NCBI GenBank assembly: GCA_020744225.1
Contig: JAGMWG010000025.1
Span: 310,001-374,000, forward strand
DNA length: 64,000 nt
Direction of reading: 5' to 3'
From: Paraphoma chrysanthemicola
Lineage: Eukaryota > Ascomycota > Dothideomycetes > Pleosporales > Phaeosphaeriaceae
In this document: positions 10,841 through 21,313 of the stretch, piece after piece
How the letters are laid out: the number at the start of each line of letters is the position of its first letter
How positions within the stretch are numbered: the first letter of the stretch is position 1
The notes under the pieces: generated by a model
Databases searched by the model: none
Told to the model about the DNA's origin: nothing
Seen by the model: the letters and a program-made list of their open reading frames with translations, nothing else
Translations under genes and position numbers: made by a program

Positions 10841-12195
10841 GGTGGTGTGGTCTCATTCGCCTTGGTATCGTTTTGAGTACGAAGTTTCCAGTGTATCAGT
10901 CCGGAGGTACAAGCTGCGTAAACCTGAACGGCAGCGACGTCTTAATGAACATCATCCCACGGAATCCCTTCCGATGCCCAGCCTTCGTTTCGTGCTTCTC
11001 GCTTTCCATTTGTGGTCTTGCGGTTTTGTGGACGCGTCGAGGCGCGTGAGACGGGGAAATGTGGGGTTAACCCCGCTCCGACACAGCTGTGCTCCGCTTA
11101 GCTTGCAGGAATGCCGACGTCAGACCCGAAAGACGTGCAGACTGGATATCGAGAGGCTGAAGATGTTGGTCGAGTCGTATGCTGCGAGTCGGGTGGTGAT
11201 GGGGTCAGGGTTCGGGAAGGAGCGAAGAGGAGCGTGGGTAGCTCTAGCGTCGACATCGATTTGTCCACGAGGAAGCTGGAAATGCTCTGTTAACTTGGCA
11301 ACAGTTACTTCTGATCCCGGCTAACGGTGGTCATCATCCTCGTCTGTCTGTGTACTTTTTCGGGGTGGCTCCACATGCTATACTCCGGGTCGGCCGTGTC
11401 GTGCTGGAGGCACCTGGAGGCAGGGCTGTGTTGGATTATTTTCGGAGACGACGTACTCAAGAATCTACTTTCATGGAATATGGAAACACCCGAGAGTAGA
11501 AACAAGAGTTGGGAATCAAGCTCCAAGGAGGTCACGACGGTTTCTTCGTAGATGTCGTTTTCGGGGAGGGCACATATTTCCATTATGGCATCACACACCG
11601 GCTCTTGGAAGCCTGGCATCCTTTCCCCTTCCAAGCGAACGGGTCAAGAGCTGTATTATTGGTGCAATTGAGAATTCTGTGAGGTTTCCAGCCTATCACT
11701 GGCCCCTCGTGCAGCCTGGAAGTATCTGCCTGCTGACAGTGCGACCATGTGAGCTGGACAGGCCAGGAGCAATGTGAGCACGTCATTCTTGAAGTGCTAT
11801 GCAGACTGTGGAGATGATAATGCAGATTTAATGGAGAAAAACGCGATGCTACTGCCATTGCGAAGAGGCAAATTGATAACTTTGAGAAGTTAGCCGTCTG
11901 TGGTAATGCTATTCGACTGGGCGAGCTGTGCACACAGCGTTCTTCGAAGACAATGTAGGAAAAAATTATGTCATATGTATTCAGTATGCTCATGCGCGTA
12001 TGTTTGTATTCTGGTGGTTGTGTGGAGCGATACTCTCCTTCACCGTGCTATATGGCCCGAGCGCACTGAGCTCATTTCCCATGTCTCCCACCAAACTTTC
12101 GCACTCAAGCTCTGTCCAACCCGCAGCGCCATTTTAAGATCACGTACTGCGCCAACAACACACCCTCTCGATTCTGACCCGCAAACTTGGAGACA
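10841..12195. other. Intergenic stretch at the edge of the accessory island
   Basis: About 1.35 kb between the divergently transcribed ThDP enzyme and the first island gene. Open frames up to about 160 codons occur on both strands, but their translations lack hydrophobic-core patterns, family motifs or splice-supported partners. I treat them as chance. No repeat or RNA gene is seen. Confidence 0.35.
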
Positions 12196-12986
12196 ATGGC
12201 CCTCTTACAGAAAAAGCTAAGCGACACCATCCGCCCGATTGCCGAAGACATAACGAGGCGATGGCTCCAATTCTGCGCAGAGCGCACATCTATCCTGATC
12301 AAAGACGCAATTCGGCGCGATCCGAGAACGCTATATGGACACCTGTACTACGACCTGCTGGAAGGACAGGGAGTGGAGTATTACGATCTTCAAATGGCTT
12401 ATAACGAACCACACCAAAAGGGCCGGATCGCTGCAGACTGCAGGCTCGAAGAGCGACTTCAAAAAGCGATCCTGACGCACAACACTTGTGTGGATGCTTG
12501 CATCGGTTTCTGGGAGTATCTGCACCATGCGCTAAGAGGTAGAGTTATACGAAGCTGAATTTCCAATTCTGGTAGACATTTCATGCTAAAGTCACACCTA
12601 CAGATATTCCGGAGCTCAAAGATATCGAGGCATGGAGCTCGATGGTGCGCCCGCGTCTAGTCCTCTTCACTGATCAAGACCGGCCTGGACGCGAGCGAGC
12701 GGCCAAACACAACTACATTGTCATCAAATTTCTGAACGAGATCTCCTTCGTCATCGACATCAGCGGATACCAGTTTGGGTTCGAAAAGTGCTTTTACACT
12801 TTGGCCGAGTACGAGTCTGAGGTCCTGCATTTGGAGCGGTATACCACGTTCGTGGACATGCGGACAGAGATGGAGAGGAACAGGTCTTGGGCAGCGGGAG
12901 CGCCATTTCAGGCGGGTGAAGTTGAGCCGAAATCGATGACGCAGCTGAGGGCGCTTGAACTGGAGCAGTTCGTATCGGAGTGCTAA
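12196..12986 (+). CDS. Island C-H-D family protein, member 1
   Basis: Unrecognised protein of 241 aa, founder example of the family repeated through 12-25 kb. Two exons (12196-12538, 12604-12986) are separated by a 65-bp phase-1 intron ending CCTACAG. The shared motifs are THNTCVDA (C98), KHNYIVIKF (H150) and SFVIDISGYQFGF (D166, Q171). The Cys lies at the start of a predicted helix, and His and Asp sit on predicted strands; H-to-D spacing is 16 residues. Cys-His-Asp in this order is what papain-like and transglutaminase-like enzymes use, so a hydrolase or acyl-transferase is possible, but that is inference. There is no signal peptide, so a cytosolic site is likely. The post-motif segment (GFEKCFYTLAEYESEVL) closely matches the copy at 14277, its nearest paralogue here. 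Confidence 0.7.
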
Positions 12987-13254
12987 GCATGTATGTAAGT
13001 AAAGTGTATCGACTCACCTTTTTCCCACATGAAGAGTCGTTATATAGTACCTACCCCTGTGTGTGTACGATGAATGAGAGAGTGAAGATGGCTTCTAACG
13101 AGTTATATCTTGGAAACCTTTGAGGTAATATAGAATCGCATGGATGCTTTTCATACAGCTCGTAGTCTACCAGGGGTAAACTGACACGGTGCGTATAATG
13201 AACTGCTGCTACAACAATTGCTAGCAAACACTCGGGGAGTTTGTCCAAGCAAAC

Positions 13255-14155
13255 ATGGCCATCAATACACAGTATGAAAAGGCAGTTCCATGCGTCACTC
13301 ATGTCTGCAATATATTTGAGATCTGCTCGCACAACCTAGTGATTATGCATGGCACCTTAGAAAAGAGACACCTCGCCATGGAGATGTTGGGAGACATCCT
13401 TCGCTTTGCTATGCAGGAAGACCGCTGGCTCGATGACCTCGACGATTACGAATTCCACGACGAAACAGATCGACTAGCGGACGAAAGATTAGTCGGCCTT
13501 GGTCCCACTGCGCTATTGCGACATCTCTGGACGCAGTACGACGCGAGTACCATGACACATTCATCACTCTAAACCCCATCGTGACCAGCTCACGACTCCG
13601 ATATCTACAGAAGCCACGAGGGGACATCGATCTTCGACTAGATCCTCATGTCGGAAAGGAGAAGAGGCAGAGCCAAAAAACATCACAAGAGCATTCGAGT
13701 GAGCCTAAGCCTATCAAAGCTGCCTATGTCTGGGAGGCAAGGTTCAAGGCATTGGTCAATGTTGTGTACAACAGAATAGTAGATCAGAAGCGTCTCAGCA
13801 AAGAGAGTCCCAGTAAGCTGGGGGAAAACCTACTTGGCAACCTCAAGAATAAAAACGTCAGGAGCTCGCAAGGAAGCTCATAAGCCGGAGTCCACATGTG
13901 CTAGATGGAGACTTATGGATTGCACTATTGATAATCATTCTGCTTCCACGAGAAGAGATCCAGAGGTCACTCGAGGAGATCGGTTTCACGGGCATGGATG
14001 CTTGGTATCGGGAGACTGTGCTTGAGGCGATAAGAAGGTATCATCGGTTTGTTTGTCCGGAGTATGATTTGGTAACGCAGGTGATGCGGATCTTTGACAT
14101 TTTGGTGGACATAGTTCAAAACGACTTGGTGATAATTATTCCAGAGGATGGTTAG
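13255..14155 (+). pseudogene. Frame-disrupted hypothetical gene
   Basis: Three protein-like segments follow each other in different frames. The first runs from the ATG at 13255 (MAINTQYEKAVPC) to about 13535. The second continues as EYHDTFITLNPIVTSSRL from about 13540 to 13883. The third (ELARKLISRSPHVLDGD, then LWIALLIIILLPREEIQ) runs from about 13860 to the stop at 14155. The translations look genuine (amphipathic helices, balanced composition), but no good GT-AG pair joins them without deleting protein-like sequence, so two frameshifts are the simpler reading. The family is not recognised and the C-H-D motifs are absent. It could instead be a live gene with introns I placed wrongly. Confidence 0.4.
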
Positions 14156-14276
14156 CGATGAAGTGTAGACCCAAGAATGGACGAATGGCGGGCACTGGAC
14201 GATGTAGAGGATTGGTAGCGAAGAAAGATTCAAGTACTATTACATACAATACATAATACAAGAATATGAAAGCAAA

Positions 14277-14677
14277 TTACAACTGTGAAGCAAAGCCTAG
14301 CAACTGGAACGCGACATCCTGCATCAACGGCCCCGGTTTTCCCGTTGTCGTACCGTCAACCGTGGGCTTCGCAAGCTCAATGTCCTCGTTTGCCGCCATC
14401 TCCTTGTTCAAACTTATTTGCGCCTCAATGTCGCACTCTTGTGGCTGCTGCCAAAAGGGATTGAGGATGTCGGCTTCGTATTCTTTCAAAGAATACAAAA
14501 TCTTCGAAAAGCCGTACTGGTATCCGGTGGGGTCGAAGACGAAGGAGATGCCGCGCCGGAACTTGGTGACCATGTAAGTGTGCGTGACGTAACCCTCTTC
14601 GCCATGCTTTTCTCCAGGAGGAAAGAGGATCAAGCGAGGCCAGACGGATGCTTCCATCGCCTTTATCTCGATGAAGT
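14277..14677 (-). pseudogene. 5'-truncated C-H-D family copy (member 2)
   Basis: Only the second-exon part of the family is present. It begins right after an acceptor-like AAATCCAG at the family's conserved intron position. It reads DFIEIKAMEASVWPRLILF, then THTYMVTKF (His) and SFVFDPTGYQYGF (Asp, Gln), with the usual 16-residue His-to-Asp spacing, and ends QLLGFASQL. It is most like member 1, including the segment GFSKILYSLKEYEADIL. No first exon with the N-x-C motif is found in about 600 bp upstream, and the frame is closed by a stop before the acceptor. I therefore call it a truncated copy. A distant or diverged first exon cannot be excluded. Confidence 0.6.
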
Positions 14678-15713
14678 CTGGATTTGCTCTGGATTATGAC
14701 AGAAAATTTGAGAGAATTGCTCTTGACTGTTATTGTGCTGTGGATAGGGAAGAACGCCATGATGCCGTCTTCAGAGAGTATCGGAACTTAGATGTTTTCT
14801 GGGCTGTTCAATTGAGGGACTGGAAATAAAAAGATTGAAGTGATGAAAAGATAGGCTTGTTAGTATAGAAAGCTTTGGACCTTTTGGCCAGATTATGTAC
14901 CACTCCGGTCAATTGCATCGTGCAAAGGTACACTGAGCCATGAAAGAAATTATCAGCCTTAAACCATAGCCCGCCAGAATGCTGCACCTTGGGAGCGTTG
15001 GAGAGTGCCATACACACACACAAAAGAACGCTACGTAAGCATGGCTCTGGTAAAATCGAAGCAACTCTTAAAATGACACTACGTTTTGTTGACTGGCTTA
15101 TTTTACCGCAAATGCGACGCTGACAGGGCTCGCAATTGTGATGTGACAATATCGGCTCATGGTGGACATATGATGTTGACTGGCTCGGTATCGCATGAGA
15201 GCGAAGCGCGAGAGGATAGTTGGGTCTCGCTCTTATGTGTCGCATTAGGAGCGAACTTCAAGGGCAAAAGGGCGGAGTGAAGTGTGGCGTGCTGGGACGG
15301 TGGTTGAAACTACGTCTTACTAATCCCGGTTCAGTCAGAACAGACCCCTGTCCGCAAGCGCGAACGACCTTGTACGGATGACGTTGGGACACCTTTTCGG
15401 CTCACGGACATTGTTTGCTCATCGCGAGTCAGCCTCATCCACTGTTATGCGCTTTGAATGGGCCCTTTTCCCTCCCCTTGAACCACACGAGTCTTACTCA
15501 TCGCTCGTTGCGATTCTGATGATGGCCCGACACTGTTTTTGTGGGCCCTATGAGGGCGGCTGCAGCCGATCGCCCGGATCTGTGACGCTTAACTCCACAT
15601 CAAGAACCGGGAATAAAGTCAGAGATAGTCAGTATCTGACAAACTACAAATAGGCGTCGCGCCTCCTTGACATCGGCTGCATCGCTTCACAATACCCACA
15701 CTCTTCTGGTGAG
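14678..15713. other. Intergenic stretch in the island
   Basis: Lies between the truncated family copy and the transporter. I searched the minus strand for the missing first exon of the truncated copy and found none. A 145-codon minus frame (14808-15245) has no family features. The last ~400 bp should hold the transporter promoter. Confidence 0.35.
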
Positions 15714-17353
15714 ATGGCAGCAGACCCGGCCCACTCGAACCCGTCACTGGCGCGCACACTGTCGAAGCAGCAGTCAGCGGATCGCGACATCGCTGCCGAC
15801 AAAACAACCCGAGAAAGCCTAGATAGCCCAGACCACTCTAAGGAAGCATTTCCAGACCTCGAGAAAGGTGCCGATAATGAGGCGCCAGCAGCAACGAATG
15901 ACAACAGTTTCCTCGTGGAGTTTGCTGATGCCAATGACCCGGACAACCCCAAGAACTGGACGACAAAGCGGCGATGGTGTATAACCATTTCCATGGGACT
16001 TCTTGTGTTCACTGTCACTTTTGCGAGCTCGATCTTCAGTGTCAACATCCGCACTGTCCAAGAGAAGTACAACGTCGAATTGGTCACAGCAACGCTTGGT
16101 GTCGCACTCTTCGTACTTGGTTTCGTCTTTGGGCCAATCGTTTTCGGGCCCATGTCAGAAGTCCTAGGGAGAAGGATACCTCTTCTTTCGGGCTTCGCAC
16201 TCTTCGCAATTTTCCAGATACCGGTGGCTCTTGCCCAGAACATTACTACCATATGCGTTGGACGATTCCTTGGTGGCTTCTTTGCAGCCGCACCGCTTGC
16301 CGTCGTGGGCGGTGCGCTTGCCGACTTATGGGATCCAATCCCTCGAGCGTACGCCATCTGTGTTTTCGCAGCAGGAGGTTTTGCCGGACCGGTAGCAGGG
16401 CCTATCGCGGGAGGATTCATAACGGAATCAAGCCTGGGATGGAGATGGACCTCCTGGATAACGTTGATCATGGCTGGTTTCCTTGGAGGGATTGGATTCT
16501 TCGTAATTCCAGAAACTTCAGCGGCAAGAATTCTGCAGTTGAGGGCTGCCAGACTACGGAAGGAGACTGGGAACACACGTTACTACTCCAAAGCCGATGA
16601 GAGCAAACTCACGATGCAGAATGTCGTTCATGTGTACCTTCTCAGGCCCTTCGTCATGTTCGTCCAAGAACCTATTCTAGCCCTGATTACAGCCTATATG
16701 AGCTTCTTGTACGGCATAGTGTATCTTCTGTTCGAAGCGGTAAGTTGCCCACTTCCTTGGGCAGACCATATGTCTAACGTGCATAGTTCCCTGTCTCATT
16801 TTATGAGGAGCGTGGTTGGTCTCTAGGAGTTTCCCAGCTGCCGTTTGCAGCTTTCATCGTCGGGATCATCATGGGTGCTGGCGTAATCGCATACAGCACA
16901 GCAACCAACTTCACACGCGCGTATGTTAAGCACGGAAAATCCATCCCTGAAGAGCGTCTTCCTCCTATGATTGTTGGCGCCATCGCCCTTCCAGTTGGCC
17001 TCTTTTGGTTTGCTTGGACTAGCAATCCCCACATCTCCTGGGTACCACAGGTTCTTTCGACTGCACTGATTGGCCTGGGCTGTATGGTACCATTCTGGCA
17101 GGGCATGAGCTATCTCATTGACTGCTACGGTTTCTACTCCAACAGCGCCATAGCAGTAAACACTTTTATCAGGTCGTTGTTTGGAGCATTCTTTCCGCTC
17201 TTCACGCATGCCATGTATCACAACCTTGGCGTTCCGTGGGCAACAAGTCTGCTTGCTTTTCTTTGCGTTGTATTTCTCCCTGTACCCATTCTATTTTACG
17301 TTTATGGTGCGCGCATTCGTGCGAAGAGCAAGTGGGCGCCGACTGGATCGTGA
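15714..17353 (+). CDS. MFS transporter, DHA1 drug/polyamine type
   Basis: Predicted plasma-membrane drug/H+ or polyamine antiporter of the 12-span DHA1 group. Two exons (15714-16739, 16787-17353) joined across a 47-bp intron give 530 aa. A polar N-terminal tail of about 85 residues leads to the typical entry DPDNPKNWTTKRRW. The first half contains GPMSEVLGRR (motif A region) and GRFLGGFFAAAPLAVVGG, then LADLWDPIPRAYA and GPVAGPIAGGFI (motif C region). The second half has the expected spans and ends YGARIRAKSKWAPTGS. It is intact and unlike its neighbours; it sits inside the C-H-D island, which may be coincidental. Confidence 0.92.
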
Positions 17354-17538
17354 GCTCTTCCTAGTCATGTCTGCTTTCCAGCGTTCACGTTTGCATATAG
17401 ATGGCGTCTGCGTGTCTTTCGGGAAGAGAAACCTTGTAAATTATTGAAGTCTATCGTACACGTCCATTCACGTCTCCTTCAAACCTGTGCATTCTGTCTC
17501 CTCGTCTCTTCCCAGGTGCCAGCAAAGGTGGCTTCTGC

Positions 17539-18252
17539 TTACTCCATCACCACCTTCACGCGCTCTTCACGCGAAAGAGTGGCCAGATGGTCCCACTTCA
17601 GCTCTTCGAACAGCTGCTTCATCCTCTTCTCCGCCTCTACCCAAAAGGGCCAAGTCCTCAGACCTTCACCACAAAAGTTCCTCTTCCTCTCATCCGCCCA
17701 GTCGGCATAGTCCTCAATCACGCGCTCGGCTAGGAAGTTCCCCATGGCCATCAGCCAGGTTGAGCGCGGCCAGCCGAACTGCTGTGGTGTGCCATCCATC
17801 ACCCATTCGCGCCCGTTCTCTTCTGTCACCACCAAAACAGAATGCGAGAACCAGCCAAATGGGTTTGTCGCCCGTTGCAACACAAGAACTGGCAGCGGCG
17901 CCACGTTAAACCACCTTGCCTGCGCGCCGAAGAACTTGCGCATCTGCTTGTCCGCCTCCTCTTCGAGCAGGATCGCGAACGCGTCGCACTTGTTGAATCT
18001 GGCGACGCCCTCGGGCAGAATCGCTGGCGGGAAGGGGATTTTGAGGGGCTCCTCGGGCGGGTTGTCGAGGTCTACGGTGAACCAGAAGACGTACTTTTCA
18101 ACGCCCTGTTCGTACTGGCCACCCTTTGCGTAGGCGAGGGCCTCATAGTGCTCGGCGTCTGCGGCCGCCTCGAAGCAGAGGAGGAGGACTTCCAGCACCT
18201 CTTCGATGGTGAGCTGGGGCGGTGTTGCCGGGCGAGAAGTTGTATAGTCCAT
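17539..18252 (-). CDS. Island C-H-D family protein, member 3 (intronless)
   Basis: Intronless frame of 237 aa. The family motifs are ARFNKCDAFAILL (C89), WFSHSVLVV (H137) and REWVMDGTPQQFGW (D153, Q158). His-to-Asp spacing is 16, as in members 1, 2, 4 and 5. The N-terminus (LTIEEVLEVLLLCFEAAADAEH) is helical. The C-terminus contains LFEELKWDHLATLSREERVKVV, a tail shared with member 4 and with the relic at 24207. It differs from members 1, 5 and 6 in lacking the conserved intron, so it belongs to a second subgroup. No signal peptide or membrane segment is seen. Function is unknown; a Cys-His-Asp hydrolase or transferase is an inference. Confidence 0.7.
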   Translation of the reverse strand: MDYTTSRPATPPQLTIEEVLEVLLLCFEAAADAEHYEALAYAKGGQYEQGVEKYVFWFTVDLDNPPEEPLKIPFPPAILPEGVARFNKCDAFAILLEEEADKQMRKFFGAQARWFNVAPLPVLVLQRATNPFGWFSHSVLVVTEENGREWVMDGTPQQFGWPRSTWLMAMGNFLAERVIEDYADWADERKRNFCGEGLRTWPFWVEAEKRMKQLFEELKWDHLATLSREERVKVVME

Positions 18253-19184
18253 GGTGGTTTGAATTGGTACTGTTGCAGGCTTGAGATAGAGACCTGTATG
18301 AGCCGATTTAAGAGGGGCAACGTATCTGGTGAGAGTTTGTGGGAGCGAGTCGAAGCTCCACTTTTTTGGGCATGTCGCACTAGTGAAAGCGTATGTCAGT
18401 CATTTGAGCCCAACAGCTCCAGCCGCTGCGAGAAACACTGGGAACTACGACACAGGGTCGGCAACACATACAAGAATCGCACGAAATGGTCAAAGGACCT
18501 TTGCAGAGGGCACTTCTAAAGGCCATCACTCGGCGATGCAGGAGCCCTGGCAATAGCCCTCTCGTCATTCTCAAGCGATTAGTGCAACTCCACAACAAGT
18601 CTGTTCTTTGTGTAAGTCTCTAACATCCCTTAGGAACTTTGGAGACTCCCCTCTTTACTTCAAAGTCACGGGCGCAAGTGCAAGTGCCCCCTAGCACGAA
18701 GAGTTTCAGTGCCGCAGATCTTATCGTTCACGCCTACACCGAAAAGCTGGGTATGAACAGCGATCTTAGCAATCGAACGGTCGGATTTTGGCCAGCTGGG
18801 CCGCTCGGGCTACATCGAAATGTTCAAACATCTCATCAAAACACTGAAGTCCAACGTCAGCTCCCGGACGGTTGAGGAGTACATGGATTACAACAAGTGC
18901 GACAGCTCCACCGGGAGTAGCTGGGTGGCCTCAAGATTACTTTTGGTTGTTGGGTCATGAGTGCTCTGGTTAGGATACACCTTCTTTGGGTAGGCGCTGC
19001 GGTGTACAATTGGGGATGCGGGCGTTACTGGAGATGGTGGACAGATGACTAGAGCAAGGTTATGGGTTGTCCCGAAGTATTTCGTAGGCGTATAGCTTCG
19101 CAATCACATGGTGGGGACTTGAAAAAGTTGAGAAACAGCAAGTACAATTGTTTACATGACTAGCGCGATACATGCATGAGAAAA
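18253..19184. other. Intergenic stretch with a short coding-like fragment
   Basis: No complete gene. On the plus strand around 18765-18957 one frame reads SDFGQLGRSGYIEMFKHLIK, then TLKSNVSSRTVEEYMDYNKC. It has protein-like composition but no start and is closed by a stop soon after. It may be an exon-sized relic of an unidentified gene. The rest looks non-coding. Confidence 0.25.
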
Positions 19185-19985
19185 TCACAAAATCCCAGCG
19201 ACGTGCGCGAGGTTCCTGAACTTCTCCTGCGCCAAGGGAGACACAACCTGCTGAATCTGCGCCAGCTCCATCTTCAATAGAGCCTCCCAGTCCAGCTCCT
19301 CCGCCAATTCCTCCACCAATACGCGACCCTTCTCGTAAAAGCCGCTGGAAGCCCCATTGGTCGTGATATGCCAATATGTGTGGCGGACATAAGCTCCAGA
19401 AACGTAATCGGGCGCCGGGCTTCCTGGCTTGATATGCTCCCTGCAATGGTCTCGCTTTGGGAGGTATGCATGTGTTTCGAATGGCTGACCAAATTGGTCT
19501 GTTGTGCCATCGAATGTGAAGGTTTCGCCGCTCGGAAGCACGATTTCGATGGCGGTGTGCCTGCACAAGGACAGGTATGCTTCGCTGAGGCCTTCCATCA
19601 TGACGAAGACGGACTTGAAGGTGATTTGGAACCACTTCATCTTCACCGCACCGTAAATCTCCTCGAGCTTCTTCTGAAGCGGCTTGTGGACAACGGCGCA
19701 GAAGAAGTCGCAGCAATTCTGCATCCTGAAGGCGAGGCCAAAAGTGCCGTACTCTAGCGGCAGTGGGTTTCCAGTGCCGAGTCTGCCTTCTTCGGAGTAT
19801 TGCCAGGCGAATATATGATAATCGGGTCGTTTTGTCAAAGCGGAAGGGCGGAGGCCGAGGACGTCTTTGACTGGGAACCAGGGGAAAGCCTCTGCGAGAG
19901 CTTTCCAGATGTACATGAAGACCATCGCGGCGACGAAGTGCGGGGGCAGCGAGCCAGAGGGTGGAGAGGCAGCTTTGGGCGTCAT
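19185..19985 (-). CDS. Island C-H-D family protein, member 4 (intronless)
   Basis: Intronless frame of 266 aa from the ATG at 19985; an in-frame ATG at 20036 would add 17 Arg/Gln-rich residues. I preferred the inner start because MTPKAASPPSG resembles member 3's short polar leader. The motifs are FRMQNCCDFFCAVV (C91 or C92), LCRHTAIEIVL (H143) and ETFTFDGTTDQFGQ (D159, Q164), with 16 residues between His and Asp. The C-terminus (ELDWEALLKMELAQIQQVV) matches the tail of member 3. The N-terminal segment MVFMYIWKALAEAFPWF is hydrophobic but too mixed for a confident membrane span. Function unknown. Confidence 0.7.
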   Translation of the reverse strand: MTPKAASPPSGSLPPHFVAAMVFMYIWKALAEAFPWFPVKDVLGLRPSALTKRPDYHIFAWQYSEEGRLGTGNPLPLEYGTFGLAFRMQNCCDFFCAVVHKPLQKKLEEIYGAVKMKWFQITFKSVFVMMEGLSEAYLSLCRHTAIEIVLPSGETFTFDGTTDQFGQPFETHAYLPKRDHCREHIKPGSPAPDYVSGAYVRHTYWHITTNGASSGFYEKGRVLVEELAEELDWEALLKMELAQIQQVVSPLAQEKFRNLAHVAGIL

Positions 19986-21313
19986 GATGTCTCTTCGTTG
20001 CTGCGTAGGTGGGTATCTGCAGGTGGTGGTGGGCAATTGAAGAGATTTGTGTTGTTGGCACGGTGAGCTTCGCTACGAACGGACAACGTTATCGGTGAAA
20101 GTGTAAAGAAAACCGCTCTGTAAACACATCCTGAGCCAATGAGCGTTTAGCAGTCGAAGATTCTGGCAAGGCCAGGAGATTAGTCGCGGCCCGCGTTTGC
20201 TCCAGCGACGCAGCCTGGCCCGCAAACCTTCCGCTGCTGGTGCATGCGCTGCATTTTGTGACTTTGTGAATATTCAGCGTCTTCTCTATGGGAGGAAGGT
20301 ATCCCAATATACCCGGATGTGGTAACAGCAACATGGGTAAAGGTGGAGTATCAGCTCGCACGTCAACTTTGTGTCTCTACCTGTTTGCGTTCGTAGCTGT
20401 ATATCTTGCTTGGAATGTTACTCCAAATCACAGAACACTTGAATTGATTCATATCTGAGCTATTTTCAATCTTCTTTGCCAGAATTTGTTGACTGAGAAC
20501 ACGGGGCGGAGAACTTTGCATCCTTCACTGTGACACACCCGACAGAAAGCTTGCATGCACGCAGCACATACACCCGCACAGATACATGCAAGCTCTTCCA
20601 GTTAGTCTCATAGATGCCTGATCGCCCTTCGTACATTGCTTCCAATGTCTGACCAAGAGGTGGCAGGCCGCCGCATTCACCTATCCTCCAACAGTGCACG
20701 CGCATGCACGCAGGTACCACTCCGCTGCCCCGCAGAACCAAATTAGCAGTATATATACAAGTATATTTTGGCGCTTCATTGTCTTCAGCGGCGCCTGAAG
20801 TACAATTTGTAAACAATTGTCGTTCTTGGTTCAGTTTGTTTTGTTTCTCTCTCAATTCTGATAATTACTGACAAACAACTCACAGATGGGAGTCCGACTC
20901 CGTACCTTTCTTTTTTGTACTTTTGTTCGATTCTCTGAATTCACCTTTGCACATGCGAGGCTCTTTTTGACCAAGAGTCGGGACAGTGCGGGATGCATAG
21001 GTGGCCGTATCTGAGTAACGGGTGCCTGTGCGGGACATGTCTGGAACATCAAAGCTAGGGAAAAGGACGTATCATCACTCAATCATTCTTTGCACACGTC
21101 TTTGAGTGGCGCATACAGTATTCACAGGAGAGGAGAGATGTATCCTTGTATCTAGTGCCAAAACTTCTCACACAGAATGTCTTCTCGCGTCTTTGTCCGC
21201 ATCTCTTCTCAAGCTTTTCGCAATGTCTTCAGCGCCCCGGATGAAACTTGTCGCTCGTGCCATATGGCTTCGGACACTGGATTCAGAATGATGCTTGTGG
21301 TGACGAAAGCCCT
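19986..21313. other. Intergenic stretch in the island
   Basis: About 1.3 kb without a supported gene. Short minus frames (20089-20361, 20466-20855) lack family motifs. A/T-rich microsequences such as GCAGTATATATACAAGTATA (about 20742-20765) are present but not clearly functional. It should include the promoter of member 4. Confidence 0.35.

Noticed and set aside
10839..11324. Plus-strand frame of 161 codons
   Set aside because: It starts inside the ThDP gene start region on the opposite strand, has no domain or splice partner and has shadow-like composition.
15644..16576. Minus-strand frame of 310 codons
   Set aside because: It is antisense to the DHA1 transporter, whose sense frame is clearly conserved.
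19060..20061. Minus-strand frame of 333 codons
   Set aside because: It is the alternative frame of the C-H-D member at 19185; its translation is Arg/His-rich, while the other frame carries the family motifs.
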